Assembly (NCBI GenBank): GCA_049423145.1
Contig: JBMSQF010000007.1
Location: 1-56,311, forward strand
DNA length: 56,311 nt
Reading direction: 5' to 3'
Source of the DNA: RFTU01 sp049423145
Lineage (GTDB): Bacteria > Pseudomonadota > Gammaproteobacteria > Burkholderiales > Burkholderiaceae_C
The translations under genes were made by a program, and so were the position numbers. The notes under the pieces are model-generated. The model was not told where the DNA came from. It was given only the letters and a program-made list of their open reading frames with translations, and made no database searches. Below are positions 8,548 through 17,873 of the stretch, one piece after another. Position 1 is the stretch's first letter, and every line of letters begins with the position of its first letter.

Positions 8548-9263
8548 TGGCCGTGGCCATGGACCTGCACCGTCGAAAGGGCCCCGTTCACAGGGGCTTT
8601 ACCCTCGTCGAGGTGCTGGTGGCGCTGCTGGTCATGAGCATCCTGGCGGGTTTGGCCTGGCAGGCGGTGGACGCCATGGTGCGAAGCCGTGCGGCCGTCG
8701 AAGCGCGAACCGAACGCCTGCAGGTGCTGGGCACGGCGCTGGCGCAATGGGAACAGGACCTGCAGGGTTTGCTCACGGACAGCCGCGTTCCCGCGCTGCA
8801 CTTCGACGGCGCCCGGCTGCGGCTGGTCCGCCGAACGCCACAGGGTGTGCAACTGGTCGTGTGGTCGCTGCGCCAGGGCCAGTGGCAGCGCTGGGCCGGT
8901 GTGCCCACCACCCAAGACGCGGACCTCGCACAGGCCTGGGCGCAAGTCCCGCAAATGCAGGGCCGGGAACCCGGCCACATCACGCTGGCTCAAGACGTGG
9001 GCAGTTGGCAGGTGTACTACTTCCGGGGAAACGCCTGGACCAATGCACAGTCCACCGGCGACCTCGCGGCGGGCAGCACCCCGCCTTCAGAGGCTTCACC
9101 GAATGCACCGCCCCTGCCCAATCGAGAGCGGCTGCCCCAAGGTGTGCGGCTGGTGCTGACACTGCAAGGGCCGGATGCGGGTGAACGGGCCGGCGGCGCG
9201 GCCAGCGCCGGCATCAGCGGCGTCCTCAACCGCGATGTGCTCGTCCCCGGGGGGCAGCCTTGA
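8547..9263 (+). CDS. gspJ: Type II secretion system minor pseudopilin GspJ
   Basis: GspJ is a minor pseudopilin in the tip complex with GspI and GspK. The 238-residue protein has a 17-residue leader ending in glycine, then FTLVEVLVALLVMSILAGLAWQ with Glu at mature position 5. The body contains LAQWEQDLQGL and LVRRTPQGVQLVVWSL, typical GspJ segments. A Pro/Ser-rich insertion is seen at about residues 175-200. The start overlaps the gspI stop (TGATG), and the end overlaps gspK in the same way. Confidence 0.93.
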   Translation: MAVAMDLHRRKGPVHRGFTLVEVLVALLVMSILAGLAWQAVDAMVRSRAAVEARTERLQVLGTALAQWEQDLQGLLTDSRVPALHFDGARLRLVRRTPQGVQLVVWSLRQGQWQRWAGVPTTQDADLAQAWAQVPQMQGREPGHITLAQDVGSWQVYYFRGNAWTNAQSTGDLAAGSTPPSEASPNAPPLPNRERLPQGVRLVLTLQGPDAGERAGGAASAGISGVLNRDVLVPGGQP

Positions 9264-10228
9264 TGCACACCGCCCACGGCACGCGCGGCGCCCAGAAGGG
9301 GGCGGCACTGTTGATGGCCATGGTGGTCGTCACCGTGATCGCCACCATGGCCGGCACCATGGTGTGGCAGCAGTGGCGATCGGTGCAAGGTGAGTCGGCC
9401 GAGCGCGCCCGGTCGCAGGCCCACTGGGTCCTGATGGGCGCACTCGATTGGGGGCGCCTCATCCTGCGGGAAGACGCGCGGGGCAGTCAGACCGATCACT
9501 TGGGCGAGCCCTGGGCCGTTCCCCTGCAAGAGGCCCGCCTGTCGACCTTTCTGGCCGACGGGCGCGAGGACCTCGAGGACAACCCGGCCCTTCAAGCCTT
9601 TGTTTCCGGCCGGATCACCGACGCACAGTCGCGGTTCAACCTGCGCAACCTGGTGAGCAATGGACAACTCGCTGCACCGGCCACGCGCAGTTTGCAGCGC
9701 TTGTGCGAAGCGGCCGGCGTATCGCCGTCCGTTTTCACGCGCATCCTGGACGGCGTGCAGCGGAGCTGGTTGCCCCGCGATGGCGAGCGACGAAGCCGCG
9801 AAAGCGGCAGCCTGCTGGCACCAGAGCGCCTGAGCGACCTGATCTGGTGGGGCCTGACCCCAGGCGAGATCGAGCAGTTGAGCCCCTGGCTCATCTTGCT
9901 GCCTGCGGCCACGCCCCTGAACATCAACACGGCCAGCGCCGAGGTGATGGCGGTGGTGATCGAAGGCATCGACCTGTCGGCTGCCCAGCGCGTCGTGCAG
10001 GTCCGCAGCAGCGCACCCTTCAAGACGACGGACCAGATGGTGGCCTTGCTGCCCCCCACGGAATCACCCAACCGCGCCGCCGGCCTCGCGGTGCAGTCGC
10101 AGTTTTTCGAACTGGAGGGTCGGTTGCGCCTGGGCACACGCGTGTTCGAAGAGCAGATCCTCGTCGAGCGGCGGCAACTCGAGGTGGTGGTCCTGCACCG
10201 CGAGCGCAGAGTGCCCTGGGGCCCCTGA
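9263..10228 (+). CDS. gspK: Type II secretion system minor pseudopilin GspK
   Basis: GspK is the large minor pseudopilin that caps the pseudopilus. The 321-residue protein has a leader ending in Gly13 followed by AALLMAMVVVTVIA; as in other GspK proteins, the Glu5 of other pseudopilins is replaced. SRFNLRNLV and the helix-hairpin motif TPLNINTASAEVM identify GspK. The start at ATG 9263 overlaps the gspJ stop. A 76-bp gap separates it from gspL, the largest gap in the operon. Confidence 0.93.
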   Translation: MHTAHGTRGAQKGAALLMAMVVVTVIATMAGTMVWQQWRSVQGESAERARSQAHWVLMGALDWGRLILREDARGSQTDHLGEPWAVPLQEARLSTFLADGREDLEDNPALQAFVSGRITDAQSRFNLRNLVSNGQLAAPATRSLQRLCEAAGVSPSVFTRILDGVQRSWLPRDGERRSRESGSLLAPERLSDLIWWGLTPGEIEQLSPWLILLPAATPLNINTASAEVMAVVIEGIDLSAAQRVVQVRSSAPFKTTDQMVALLPPTESPNRAAGLAVQSQFFELEGRLRLGTRVFEEQILVERRQLEVVVLHRERRVPWGP

Positions 10229-10304
10229 GTGACCCCGCGCTAGGTGCAATCCCGCCTGCCTGATGCAAGGAAGCGACCCCAAACCCTGATAGCCTCGCGT
10301 GTTG

Positions 10305-11528
10305 ATGAGCCTGCTTGCCCTTCTGTTGCCCAGTCGCGTCCGCACACCGGTCGGTGGTGAAGCCTCGGCCGCAGGCCGCACTGAACCCGCTGCAGGGTGG
10401 CGCTTCGTGTTCAGCCGAGATGGGCAGACCGTTGCCGAAGAGGGCGATGCACCGCTGGCGGCGCTGCCCAAGGCCGATCGCTTGGTGCTGGTGGCCCACG
10501 ACGAGGATGTGGCCTGGCTGCCGGTGCAATTGCCCAAGGTCTCTCCTCAGAGGCTGCAAGAGGCCCTGCGCGGTTCGCTTGAAGACCGCTTGCTGGAAGA
10601 AGCCGCCGACACGCACCTGGCCCTGTCCCAAGCGGGGCTGCGCCCTGGCCAAACCACTTGGGTCGCCGCCGTGCACCAGCCCTGGATCCGGCGCATCCTC
10701 GCGCAGGTCCACGAGGCGGGTTTGCAAGCCAGCGCCCTGGTCAGCCTCAGCGAGCCAGGTGCCCATCCGCAGGCACACCTGAAGACCAAGGCCGATGGGC
10801 GGTCTTGGGCTGTCTTGTCGGGACCCCAGGGCGTGGCCCTTTGGCCACTGGAGTGGCCCGGCTGGAAGAACCAGCTTCCGGTGGCGGTCGATTGGACGGC
10901 GGAACCCTCAGCCGCTCGGGCACTGGTGGACCAGGGCATTGCCAACCACCGTTTGGTGGCGGCCGCCCCCCGCGCCCTACAGGCCGCCTTGACCCATTCC
11001 AACCTGCTGCAGTTTGACCTCACGCCCAAGATGAAGGGGGCCCATGCACTGCTGTCCGCGTGGGCCTCACTCAAGGCGCCGCGCTGGCGTGCCTTGCGTT
11101 ACGGGCTCTTGGCCTTGGTGTTGGTGCACCTGGTGGGCTTGAATGTCGCCGCGTGGCAGACGCGGCGGGAGTTGGCCCAACTGCAGGTCCAGACCGAGCA
11201 GTTGCTGCGGGAATCCTTTCCATCGGTGAAGGTGGTGGTCGACCCCGTCCGGCAGATGGAGCGAGAGCTGGCCACCCTGCGGCGTGCAAGTGGGCAGCCG
11301 GGCCCCGAAGACCTGGAAACCTGGACAGACCTCCTGGCGGGCCTGTGGACGGGACAGCCCGAACCGCTGTCCAAGTTGGTGTGGGACCGGCAGGGCCTGC
11401 GCTTGGAGGCCACCCCATGGCCGCCGAGCGCCCTGTCGGGGATTCAGGACCACGCACGGCAACGCGGCTGGGAGACCCGGCTCGAAGGCAACACGCTGCG
11501 CCTGTTCAGACCCGGATCTCCTTCCTGA
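10305..11528 (+). CDS. gspL: Type II secretion system protein GspL
   Basis: GspL is a bitopic inner-membrane protein that holds the ATPase GspE at the membrane and binds GspM. The 407-residue protein has a cytoplasmic actin-like domain (about residues 1-255), one membrane segment at about 262-285 (LLALVLVHLVGLNVAAW) and a periplasmic ferredoxin-like domain ending GNTLRLF. LPKVSPQRLQEALRGSLEDRLL is the typical N-terminal helix. Three adjacent start codons occur (GTG 10299, TTG 10302, ATG 10305); I give the ATG, and no clear ribosome binding site separates them. Primary sequence is poorly conserved in this family, so position in the operon also supports the call. Confidence 0.88.
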   Translation: MSLLALLLPSRVRTPVGGEASAAGRTEPAAGWRFVFSRDGQTVAEEGDAPLAALPKADRLVLVAHDEDVAWLPVQLPKVSPQRLQEALRGSLEDRLLEEAADTHLALSQAGLRPGQTTWVAAVHQPWIRRILAQVHEAGLQASALVSLSEPGAHPQAHLKTKADGRSWAVLSGPQGVALWPLEWPGWKNQLPVAVDWTAEPSAARALVDQGIANHRLVAAAPRALQAALTHSNLLQFDLTPKMKGAHALLSAWASLKAPRWRALRYGLLALVLVHLVGLNVAAWQTRRELAQLQVQTEQLLRESFPSVKVVVDPVRQMERELATLRRASGQPGPEDLETWTDLLAGLWTGQPEPLSKLVWDRQGLRLEATPWPPSALSGIQDHARQRGWETRLEGNTLRLFRPGSPS

Positions 11529-11547
11529 GGCACTGCATGCCGTGGCC

Positions 11548-12060
11548 ATGAAACCCATCCTTGCGTTCCTGCAGCCCCGGTGGCTGGGCCTGACCCACCG
11601 CGAACGCACGCTGGTGAAGGCGGCGCTGTGGGTGCTGCTGGTCTTCGTGATCTGGACCATCGCCGTGCAGCCGGCCCTCCAGACCTTGCGTGTGGCTCCT
11701 GATCAGCGCCAACAAGCGCGTGCCACCCTGGAACGCCTGCAGGGCTGGGCTGCGGAAGCGGCGCGACTGCGCACACAAGCCGCTGCAGCCGGCGCTGCGC
11801 AAGAGCCGGTGCGCCGTCCGGATGGCGGCATCGACGATGCGACACGGGCCTTGTTGATCCAGGCGCTCGGCCCCGACACCACGATAGAGGCGCGTGGGCG
11901 AGAAGTGACGCTGAGCTTTCGCGGCGCCTCCGGCGAGCAGGTCCGACAGGCCCTGAACACCGTGCGGTCGCGGCTGCGGGCCGATTTGATCGAGACGGAA
12001 CTCGTACCATCCGGGGAGGGTCTGCGTGGGCGCTTGCGCTTCGAATGGACAGCGGGCTGA
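11548..12060 (+). CDS. gspM: Type II secretion system protein GspM
   Basis: GspM is an inner-membrane assembly-platform protein that stabilises GspL. It has 170 residues: a short cytoplasmic N-terminus with LTHRERTLVKAA, one membrane segment at about residues 25-44 (LWVLLVFVIWTIAVQPAL), a coiled-coil stretch and a small periplasmic ferredoxin-like domain. ATG 11548 is chosen because the family begins shortly before the RER motif. It starts 20 nt after gspL and overlaps gspN by 16 nt. Confidence 0.88.
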   Translation: MKPILAFLQPRWLGLTHRERTLVKAALWVLLVFVIWTIAVQPALQTLRVAPDQRQQARATLERLQGWAAEAARLRTQAAAAGAAQEPVRRPDGGIDDATRALLIQALGPDTTIEARGREVTLSFRGASGEQVRQALNTVRSRLRADLIETELVPSGEGLRGRLRFEWTAG

Positions 12061-12962
12061 CACCGCAACGCGGCCGCGGAACACCCGGCCCATCGACGGG
12101 CCGATCGGGCGTCCGATCGGCTGCCCTTGCGTGGAGCATCGCCGGCTTTGTCGTCGGCGGGCTCTTGGCGCTCGTGCTGTGCGCACCGGCCTCGTGGCTC
12201 GCCGACGCACTGGCACGGCTCAGTCAGGGTCGCGTGCTCCTGCTGCAGGCCGAGGGCACGGTGTGGAGCGGCCAGGCCACCTTGGCGCTGGGGTCGGGCC
12301 CCGGCGGTGGGCCGGCCGTGGCGCTGCCGGGCCGCTTGCTCTGGAGCGTCCGTCCCCAGTGGCTCGGGCGTGCGCTGCCCGAACTGGCGCTCGAGTTGGC
12401 ACATGCGCAGGCGATGCCCGAGCCCATCCGAATCGGGATCTCACCGACATCCGCCGGCTGGCACATCGGCCTGCGGCGCAACCCCGCTGGCGGCATCTCG
12501 CAGCTGCAGGCACCGGCTGCATGGCTCAATGGGCTGGGTGCCCCCTGGAACACCTTGCAACCCTCGGGAAGCCTGCGTGTGGAGGTGGAAGACCTGCAGT
12601 GGACGATCGGCAGCGACTCCCGGCCGAAGGCCCGGATGTCCATGAGCGTGAAGCTGGTCAACGCCGCTTCTCGCGTGTCCACCCTGCCCGTCTTGGGCCA
12701 CTATGAACTGGCGATTCGCGGAGGACCCGAGATGAACCTGGTCCTTTCTTCTGGCGCGGGCAGCGCACTGCAGCTCGAGGGCATGGGGCTGTGGACGCCT
12801 GGTCAGGCCTTGGTCTTTCGCGGTCAGGCACTGGCCGCATCGGGTCGGCAGGAAGCCCTTTCGAATCTCCTGAATATCATCGGACGTCGCGAGGGCGACC
12901 GCTCGATCATTGCGCTGGGGCAGCCGGTGGACAGCCGGCCTGCTTCGGTTCCTCATCAGTGA
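12045..12962 (+). CDS. gspN: Type II secretion system protein GspN
   Basis: GspN is an accessory inner-membrane protein of type II secretion whose exact role is not settled. The 305-residue protein has a basic Gly/Pro-rich N-terminus, one membrane segment at about residues 30-52 (IAGFVVGGLLALVLCAPASW), and a beta-rich periplasmic part beginning GRVLLLQAEGTVWSGQA, the GspN hallmark. It overlaps the end of gspM by 16 nt and ends 13 bp before gspD. Confidence 0.88.
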   Translation: MDSGLTPQRGRGTPGPSTGRSGVRSAALAWSIAGFVVGGLLALVLCAPASWLADALARLSQGRVLLLQAEGTVWSGQATLALGSGPGGGPAVALPGRLLWSVRPQWLGRALPELALELAHAQAMPEPIRIGISPTSAGWHIGLRRNPAGGISQLQAPAAWLNGLGAPWNTLQPSGSLRVEVEDLQWTIGSDSRPKARMSMSVKLVNAASRVSTLPVLGHYELAIRGGPEMNLVLSSGAGSALQLEGMGLWTPGQALVFRGQALAASGRQEALSNLLNIIGRREGDRSIIALGQPVDSRPASVPHQ

Positions 12963-12975
12963 TGCACGATCCACC

Positions 12976-15171
12976 ATGAGCACGACCCAACAGATCTTGT
13001 CACGGCACCGACTGCTGCTCCTTCTGGCCGCCACGGTCTTGGCTTGCGGGCTGGCCACCCCGGTGGCGCAGGCGCAAGCCCACACGGGGGGCACCCCAAA
13101 GCCGTCCGGCGCGCGGTCACCTGAGCCGGTCACGCTGAACTTCGTCAATGCCGAGATCGAGTCGGTGGCTCGGGCCATCAGTGTGATGATCAACCGCCCG
13201 ATCGTGGTGGACCCGCGCGTCAAGGCACCGATCACGCTCTACGCCGAACGTCCCATTCCGGTTTCCGAGGCCTATCTCAATTTCCTCACCGCACTGCGCG
13301 GCTCCGGCTTCTCGATGGTGGAATCGGGCGGACTGCTCAAGATCCTGCCCGAAGCCGAGGCCAAGATCCAAGCCGGCACGGTCCATGTCAACGAGGTGAC
13401 CACCCGCGGTGACCAGATCGTCACCCAAATCTTCCGGCTCAGCCATGAGCAGGCCAACAACCTGGTGGCCGTTCTGCGGCCGCTGATCACGCCCAACAAC
13501 ACCATCAACGTGAGCCCCGGCAACAACAGCCTGGTCATCACCGACTACGCCGACAACCTCCAGCGCATCGCCCGCATCGTGGCGGCCTTGGATCAACCGG
13601 CCGCCACCGACCTGGAGGTCATCCCGGTTCGGCACGCCGTGGCCAGTGACCTGGCTGCGGTGGTGCAGCGGGTGGCCGAGGGCGGCGCCGCCGCACCGGG
13701 TGCGCCGGCCGCGCCCACACCGGGCAGTGTGTCGGTATTGGCCGACCCGCGAACCAACAGCCTCATCGTGCGGGCCCCCAATGCGGTACGGCTCAACCAG
13801 GTGAAGGCGGCCATCCAGATGCTGGACAAGCCCCTGGAGGGCGCTGCCGCCAAAGGCAACATCTGGGTGGTGTACCTGAAGAACGCCGATGCCACCCGAC
13901 TGGCCACGGTGTTGCGGGCGGCCTTTGCGGCCTCGTCGGCCACCGCAACCGGTGGCACCCCCACCTTGGCGGGCGCCATGTCCATGCCGGCGGCCCCTGC
14001 CACACCTGCGGCGCCCGGTGGTGCCGGCGCCGGCGTGGGCGGACTCAGCACCCAGGCCCTGGCGCCGGTGCAGGGCAGTGCGGCGCCGTCGACCGGCGGC
14101 TTCATTCAGGCCGACCCGGCGACCAATGCCCTCATCATCACCGCCAGTGAACCGCAGTACCGCCAGATTCGGGCCGTGATCGACCAGCTCGACTCGCGAC
14201 GCGCGCAGATCTATGTGGAGTCTCTGATCGTCAAGATCGATGCGAGCAAGGCCGCCGAATTCGGCATCCAGTGGCAGGGCGTGCTGGGGCAGAAGGGTGA
14301 CCGCAACCTCCTGGTGGGTGGAACCAACTTCGGTGCCGGCGGCAACAACATCATCAATCTCCAGTTGGGTGCGGCCAGCGGAACGGTCACGGCGCCCCCC
14401 GGGGCGGGCATGAACCTGGGCCTCGTGCGGATGACCGGTGGCATCTACACACTGGCCTCACTCGCACGCTTTCTCGAGACCCAGGCCGGCGCCAATGTGC
14501 TGTCCACGCCGAACCTGGTGGCGCTGGACAACGAAGAGGCCAAGATCGTCATCGGTCAGAACGTGCCCTTCGTGACCGGCAGCTTCACCAACACCGTTGG
14601 TGGCACCGGCGCCATCAACCCCTTCCAGACCATCGAGCGGCGCGACGTGGGCCTGACGCTTCGCATTCGGAGTCAGATCGGCGAAGGCGGTACCGTTCGC
14701 ATGCAGGTGTTCCAGGAGAACTCCACCGTGGTGCCGGGTGCGACCACGGCTGCCGGTCCCACCACCGACAAGAGCTCCATTGAAACCACCGTGGTGGTGG
14801 ACGATGGACAGATCATCGTGCTCGGGGGTCTGCTCAAGGAAGAGTTCACCGATGGCGAGGACCGCGTTCCCGGCTTGGGTGGCCTGCCGGTGGTGGGCTC
14901 GCTGTTCCGCAGTGAAAACAAGCGACGGATCAAGAGCAACCTGATGGTCTTCCTGCGCCCGGTGGTGCTGCGAACCCAGCAGTCGGCGGACTCCGTCACC
15001 TTGGACCGATACGACGCGATCCGCGCCCAGCAGCTGCAACTGCAAATGCCGGGCGCGAACCCGCTGCCCGAGGAGTCGCGGCCCGTGTTGCCGAACCTCG
15101 CACCTGCGGCGGGACGCACGGCGCCTCCGGGGGCTCCCGCGATCCCATCTGCGGCGCCCAGCGGACGCTGA
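12976..15171 (+). CDS. gspD: Type II secretion system secretin GspD
   Basis: GspD forms the outer-membrane channel of type II secretion. The 731-residue protein has a signal peptide (about residues 1-34, ending VAQAQA), an N0 domain (VTLNFVNAEIESVARAISVM) and three N1-N3 repeats recognisable by NSLVITDYADNLQRI, NSLIVRAPNAVRLNQV and NALIITASEPQYRQI. The C-terminal secretin domain carries VPGLGGLPVVGSLFRS and NLMVFLRPVVL. Two Ala/Pro/Gly-rich insertions interrupt the N domains, the larger at about residues 316-370. The last 60 residues are Pro/Ala-rich like the S domain, but no pilotin gene is in the window. ATG 12976 gives a normal signal peptide; an upstream frame to 12910 does not. Confidence 0.97.
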   Translation: MSTTQQILSRHRLLLLLAATVLACGLATPVAQAQAHTGGTPKPSGARSPEPVTLNFVNAEIESVARAISVMINRPIVVDPRVKAPITLYAERPIPVSEAYLNFLTALRGSGFSMVESGGLLKILPEAEAKIQAGTVHVNEVTTRGDQIVTQIFRLSHEQANNLVAVLRPLITPNNTINVSPGNNSLVITDYADNLQRIARIVAALDQPAATDLEVIPVRHAVASDLAAVVQRVAEGGAAAPGAPAAPTPGSVSVLADPRTNSLIVRAPNAVRLNQVKAAIQMLDKPLEGAAAKGNIWVVYLKNADATRLATVLRAAFAASSATATGGTPTLAGAMSMPAAPATPAAPGGAGAGVGGLSTQALAPVQGSAAPSTGGFIQADPATNALIITASEPQYRQIRAVIDQLDSRRAQIYVESLIVKIDASKAAEFGIQWQGVLGQKGDRNLLVGGTNFGAGGNNIINLQLGAASGTVTAPPGAGMNLGLVRMTGGIYTLASLARFLETQAGANVLSTPNLVALDNEEAKIVIGQNVPFVTGSFTNTVGGTGAINPFQTIERRDVGLTLRIRSQIGEGGTVRMQVFQENSTVVPGATTAAGPTTDKSSIETTVVVDDGQIIVLGGLLKEEFTDGEDRVPGLGGLPVVGSLFRSENKRRIKSNLMVFLRPVVLRTQQSADSVTLDRYDAIRAQQLQLQMPGANPLPEESRPVLPNLAPAAGRTAPPGAPAIPSAAPSGR

Positions 15172-15183
15172 GGAGCACCCGGC

Positions 15184-16605
15184 ATGGCCGCCCGCTTTCC
15201 CCTGCCCTATGCCTACGCCAAGTTGCAGCGGGTGCTCCTGGAGGATGACGGCCGCCAGCGCATGCTGTTGATCTCGGAGAAGACCACCTGGCCCGCGCTG
15301 GCTGAGGTGAGCCGCATCCATGCCCTGGAGGCCATCAGCGAGATCGATGATGAACAACTCGACCGGCGCCTGGCACAGGCCTATGCCGGCGGTGAGAGCG
15401 ACGCAGCGGCGGTTGTCGGCGAAGTGGAAAGTGCGGTGGACCTCTCGCGCCTGATGCAGGACCTGCCCGCCGTCGAAGACCTCCTGGAAGCCGCCAACGA
15501 CGCGCCCATCATCCGCATGCTCAACGCGCTGCTGACCCAGGCCGCCAAGGATGGGGCCAGCGACATCCATATTGAGCCCTATGAACGCGCCAGCTCGGTC
15601 CGGTTCCGCGTCGATGGCACGCTGCGCGATGTGGTGCAACCCAACCGTGCCCTGCACGCCGCCCTGATTTCACGGCTGAAGATCATGGCTGAGCTCGACA
15701 TCGCCGAGAAGCGCCTGCCCCAGGATGGGCGTATTTCGCTGCGCATCGGAGGTCGTGCAGTCGACGTTCGCGTGTCGACACTGCCAAGTGCGCACGGGGA
15801 ACGGGCGGTGCTTCGCCTTTTGGACAAGGGCGAGGCGCGCTTCACCCTGGAAGGACTGGGCATGAGCCGCGACGTGCTCTCGCCGTTCCAGCACCTGGTT
15901 CAGCAGCCCCACGGCATCGTCCTGGTCACCGGTCCTACCGGCAGCGGCAAAACCACCACGCTCTATGCAGCGCTCCAGACCCTCGACACCCACACGACCA
16001 ACATCCTGACGGTGGAAGACCCGATCGAGTACGAACTCCCGGGCATCGGGCAGACACAGGTCAATGCGAAGATCGATCTCACCTTCGCCAAGTCCCTGCG
16101 CGCCATCCTGCGGCAAGACCCCGATGTCATCATGATCGGGGAGATCCGTGACTTCGAGACGGCACAGATCGCCATCCAGGCCTCGCTGACGGGTCACCTG
16201 GTGTTGGCCACGCTGCACACCAATGACGCCCCCAGCGCCATCACGCGCTTGACCGATATGGGTGTGGAGCCCTTCCTGCTGTCGAGTTCCCTGCTCGGTG
16301 TACTGGCCCAGCGGCTGGTGCGCAAACTCTGCCCGCATTGCAAACGGCAAGATGAACGCGGCCACTGGCATCCGGTGGGCTGCGCCGAGTGCGGCCACTC
16401 CGGCTACAAAGGGCGAACCGGCGTGTACGAACTCATGACCGCCGATGCCCGGGTGCGTGAGCTCATTCACAACCGTGCCCCCGAAAGTGCCTTGGCGCAG
16501 GCCGCTCTGGCGGGTGGCTTGCGTCCCATGCGTGAGGACGGGCAGCGCCTGGTGGCCCTGGGCATCACTTCGGCCGAGGAAGTGATGCGGGTCACCCGCG
16601 AGTGA
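15184..16605 (+). CDS. gspE: Type II secretion system ATPase GspE
   Basis: GspE is the cytoplasmic hexameric ATPase that powers pseudopilus assembly. The 473-residue protein has an N1E domain that binds GspL, then Walker A GPTGSGKTTT at residues 250-259, the Asp box, Walker B VIMIGEIRD and the His box (GHLVLATLHTNDAPSAI). The zinc-binding CPHC and CAEC pairs of the C1E domain are near residues 386-405. A good ribosome binding site (GAGGAG) precedes ATG 15184. It is 12 bp behind gspD and 45 bp ahead of gspF. The zinc motif and context argue against a type IV pilus PilB. Confidence 0.97.
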   Translation: MAARFPLPYAYAKLQRVLLEDDGRQRMLLISEKTTWPALAEVSRIHALEAISEIDDEQLDRRLAQAYAGGESDAAAVVGEVESAVDLSRLMQDLPAVEDLLEAANDAPIIRMLNALLTQAAKDGASDIHIEPYERASSVRFRVDGTLRDVVQPNRALHAALISRLKIMAELDIAEKRLPQDGRISLRIGGRAVDVRVSTLPSAHGERAVLRLLDKGEARFTLEGLGMSRDVLSPFQHLVQQPHGIVLVTGPTGSGKTTTLYAALQTLDTHTTNILTVEDPIEYELPGIGQTQVNAKIDLTFAKSLRAILRQDPDVIMIGEIRDFETAQIAIQASLTGHLVLATLHTNDAPSAITRLTDMGVEPFLLSSSLLGVLAQRLVRKLCPHCKRQDERGHWHPVGCAECGHSGYKGRTGVYELMTADARVRELIHNRAPESALAQAALAGGLRPMREDGQRLVALGITSAEEVMRVTRE

Positions 16606-16650
16606 GCCCAGCGAATACCCGTCTGCGCCATCCCTCAGAGCATCAGCCTC

Positions 16651-17865
16651 ATGCCCGCCTACCGCTTTGAAGCCCTGGATGCGCACGGACGCTCGGTGAA
16701 GGACCTCATCGAGGCCGACAGCGAACGCGGCGCGCGACAAGCGCTGCGCGCCCGACAGTGGGTGCCGATGCGTGTGGAGGCTGTGGCGGCTGAAGCGGGA
16801 TCACCCCACGCATCGGTCCTGCGGCGCCGCGTGTTCAGCCCCAACAGCCGCGCGATCTGGACGCGCCAGCTGGCCGGTCTCCTCGTCTCGGGTCTGCCGC
16901 TTGAGAGGGCACTGACCGCGCTCATGGATGAAGCCGAGGAAACGCCCCAGCGGGAACTGCTGGCCCTCCTGCGCAGCGAAGTGAATGCCGGCGCACCCTT
17001 CGCACAGGCCTTGGCCCGGGCGCCCCGGGAGTTCGATGAGGTCTACCGTGCCGTGGTGGCCGCCGGGGAGCAGACCGGCGCACTGGGTCAGGTGCTGGAG
17101 AGCCTGGCTGAGGACCTCGAAGCGCAACAGGCCCTCAAGGCCAAGTTGCTGGCCGCCACCCTGTATCCCGCCATCGTTTCCCTCTTGTCGATGGTGATCG
17201 TGGTGTTTCTCGTGACCTATGTGGTGCCCCAGGTGGCCAGCGTGTTCACCGGATCCAAGCGGACCCTGCCCGGACTGACGCTCCTGATGCTGGCCATCAG
17301 CGATTTCATCCGCCAACAGGGCCTGGTGCTGTTGGGCTTCTTGCTGGCCGCCGCCTTGGGGTTGCGCGGGGCATGGGCGCACCCGGTACTGGGCCTGCAG
17401 GCTGATGCGCTGTGGTTGCGCGTGCCCCTGGTGGGGCGTCTGGCCCGCGGCTACAACAGCGCCCGCTTTGCCGGCACCTTGGCGATGCTGGCCGGCGCCG
17501 GCGTGCCCATCCTCAAAGCCTTGCAGGCCGCGGCCGAGACACTGTCCAACCGGGCCATGAAGGAAGACGCCCTGCAGGCTCTGGTTCAGGTCCGTGAGGG
17601 CGCGCCCCTGGCCAGTGCCTTGGCCGGCAAACGGCGCTTCCCAGGGCTGCTGGCCATGTTCGCCCGCCTGGGCGAGCAGACCGGCAACCTGCCCACCATG
17701 CTCCAGCGGGCTGCCGCGCAGCTCAGTGGCGAGGTGCAGCGGCGCGCCATGGCGCTGGCCACGGTGCTGGAGCCTCTGCTGATCGTGGTCATGGGTGGCA
17801 TGGTGATGCTCATCGTGCTGGCGGTGCTGCTGCCCATCATCCAACTCAACACCTGGGTGCGCTGA
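16651..17865 (+). CDS. gspF: Type II secretion system inner-membrane protein GspF
   Basis: GspF is the polytopic core of the inner-membrane platform, working with GspE to assemble the pseudopilus. The 404-residue protein starts MPAYRFEALDAHGRSVKDLIEAD, the classic GspF opening. It holds two GspF repeats (FTRQLAGLL-type WTRQLAGLLVSGLPLERALTAL and RFAGTLAMLAGAGVPILKAL), with three membrane segments near residues 170-195, 220-240 and 375-397. It is the last gsp gene of the operon. The next gene starts 8 bp later. Confidence 0.97.
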   Translation: MPAYRFEALDAHGRSVKDLIEADSERGARQALRARQWVPMRVEAVAAEAGSPHASVLRRRVFSPNSRAIWTRQLAGLLVSGLPLERALTALMDEAEETPQRELLALLRSEVNAGAPFAQALARAPREFDEVYRAVVAAGEQTGALGQVLESLAEDLEAQQALKAKLLAATLYPAIVSLLSMVIVVFLVTYVVPQVASVFTGSKRTLPGLTLLMLAISDFIRQQGLVLLGFLLAAALGLRGAWAHPVLGLQADALWLRVPLVGRLARGYNSARFAGTLAMLAGAGVPILKALQAAAETLSNRAMKEDALQALVQVREGAPLASALAGKRRFPGLLAMFARLGEQTGNLPTMLQRAAAQLSGEVQRRAMALATVLEPLLIVVMGGMVMLIVLAVLLPIIQLNTWVR

Positions 17866-17873
17866 GTCTGGTC

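Noticed and set aside
14458..16740. Two long antisense frames opposite gspD and gspE (399 and 356 residues)
   Set aside because: Both are shadows of strongly supported sense genes; composition is dominated by His, Gln, Gly and Leu, as is typical of antisense GC-rich coding sequence.
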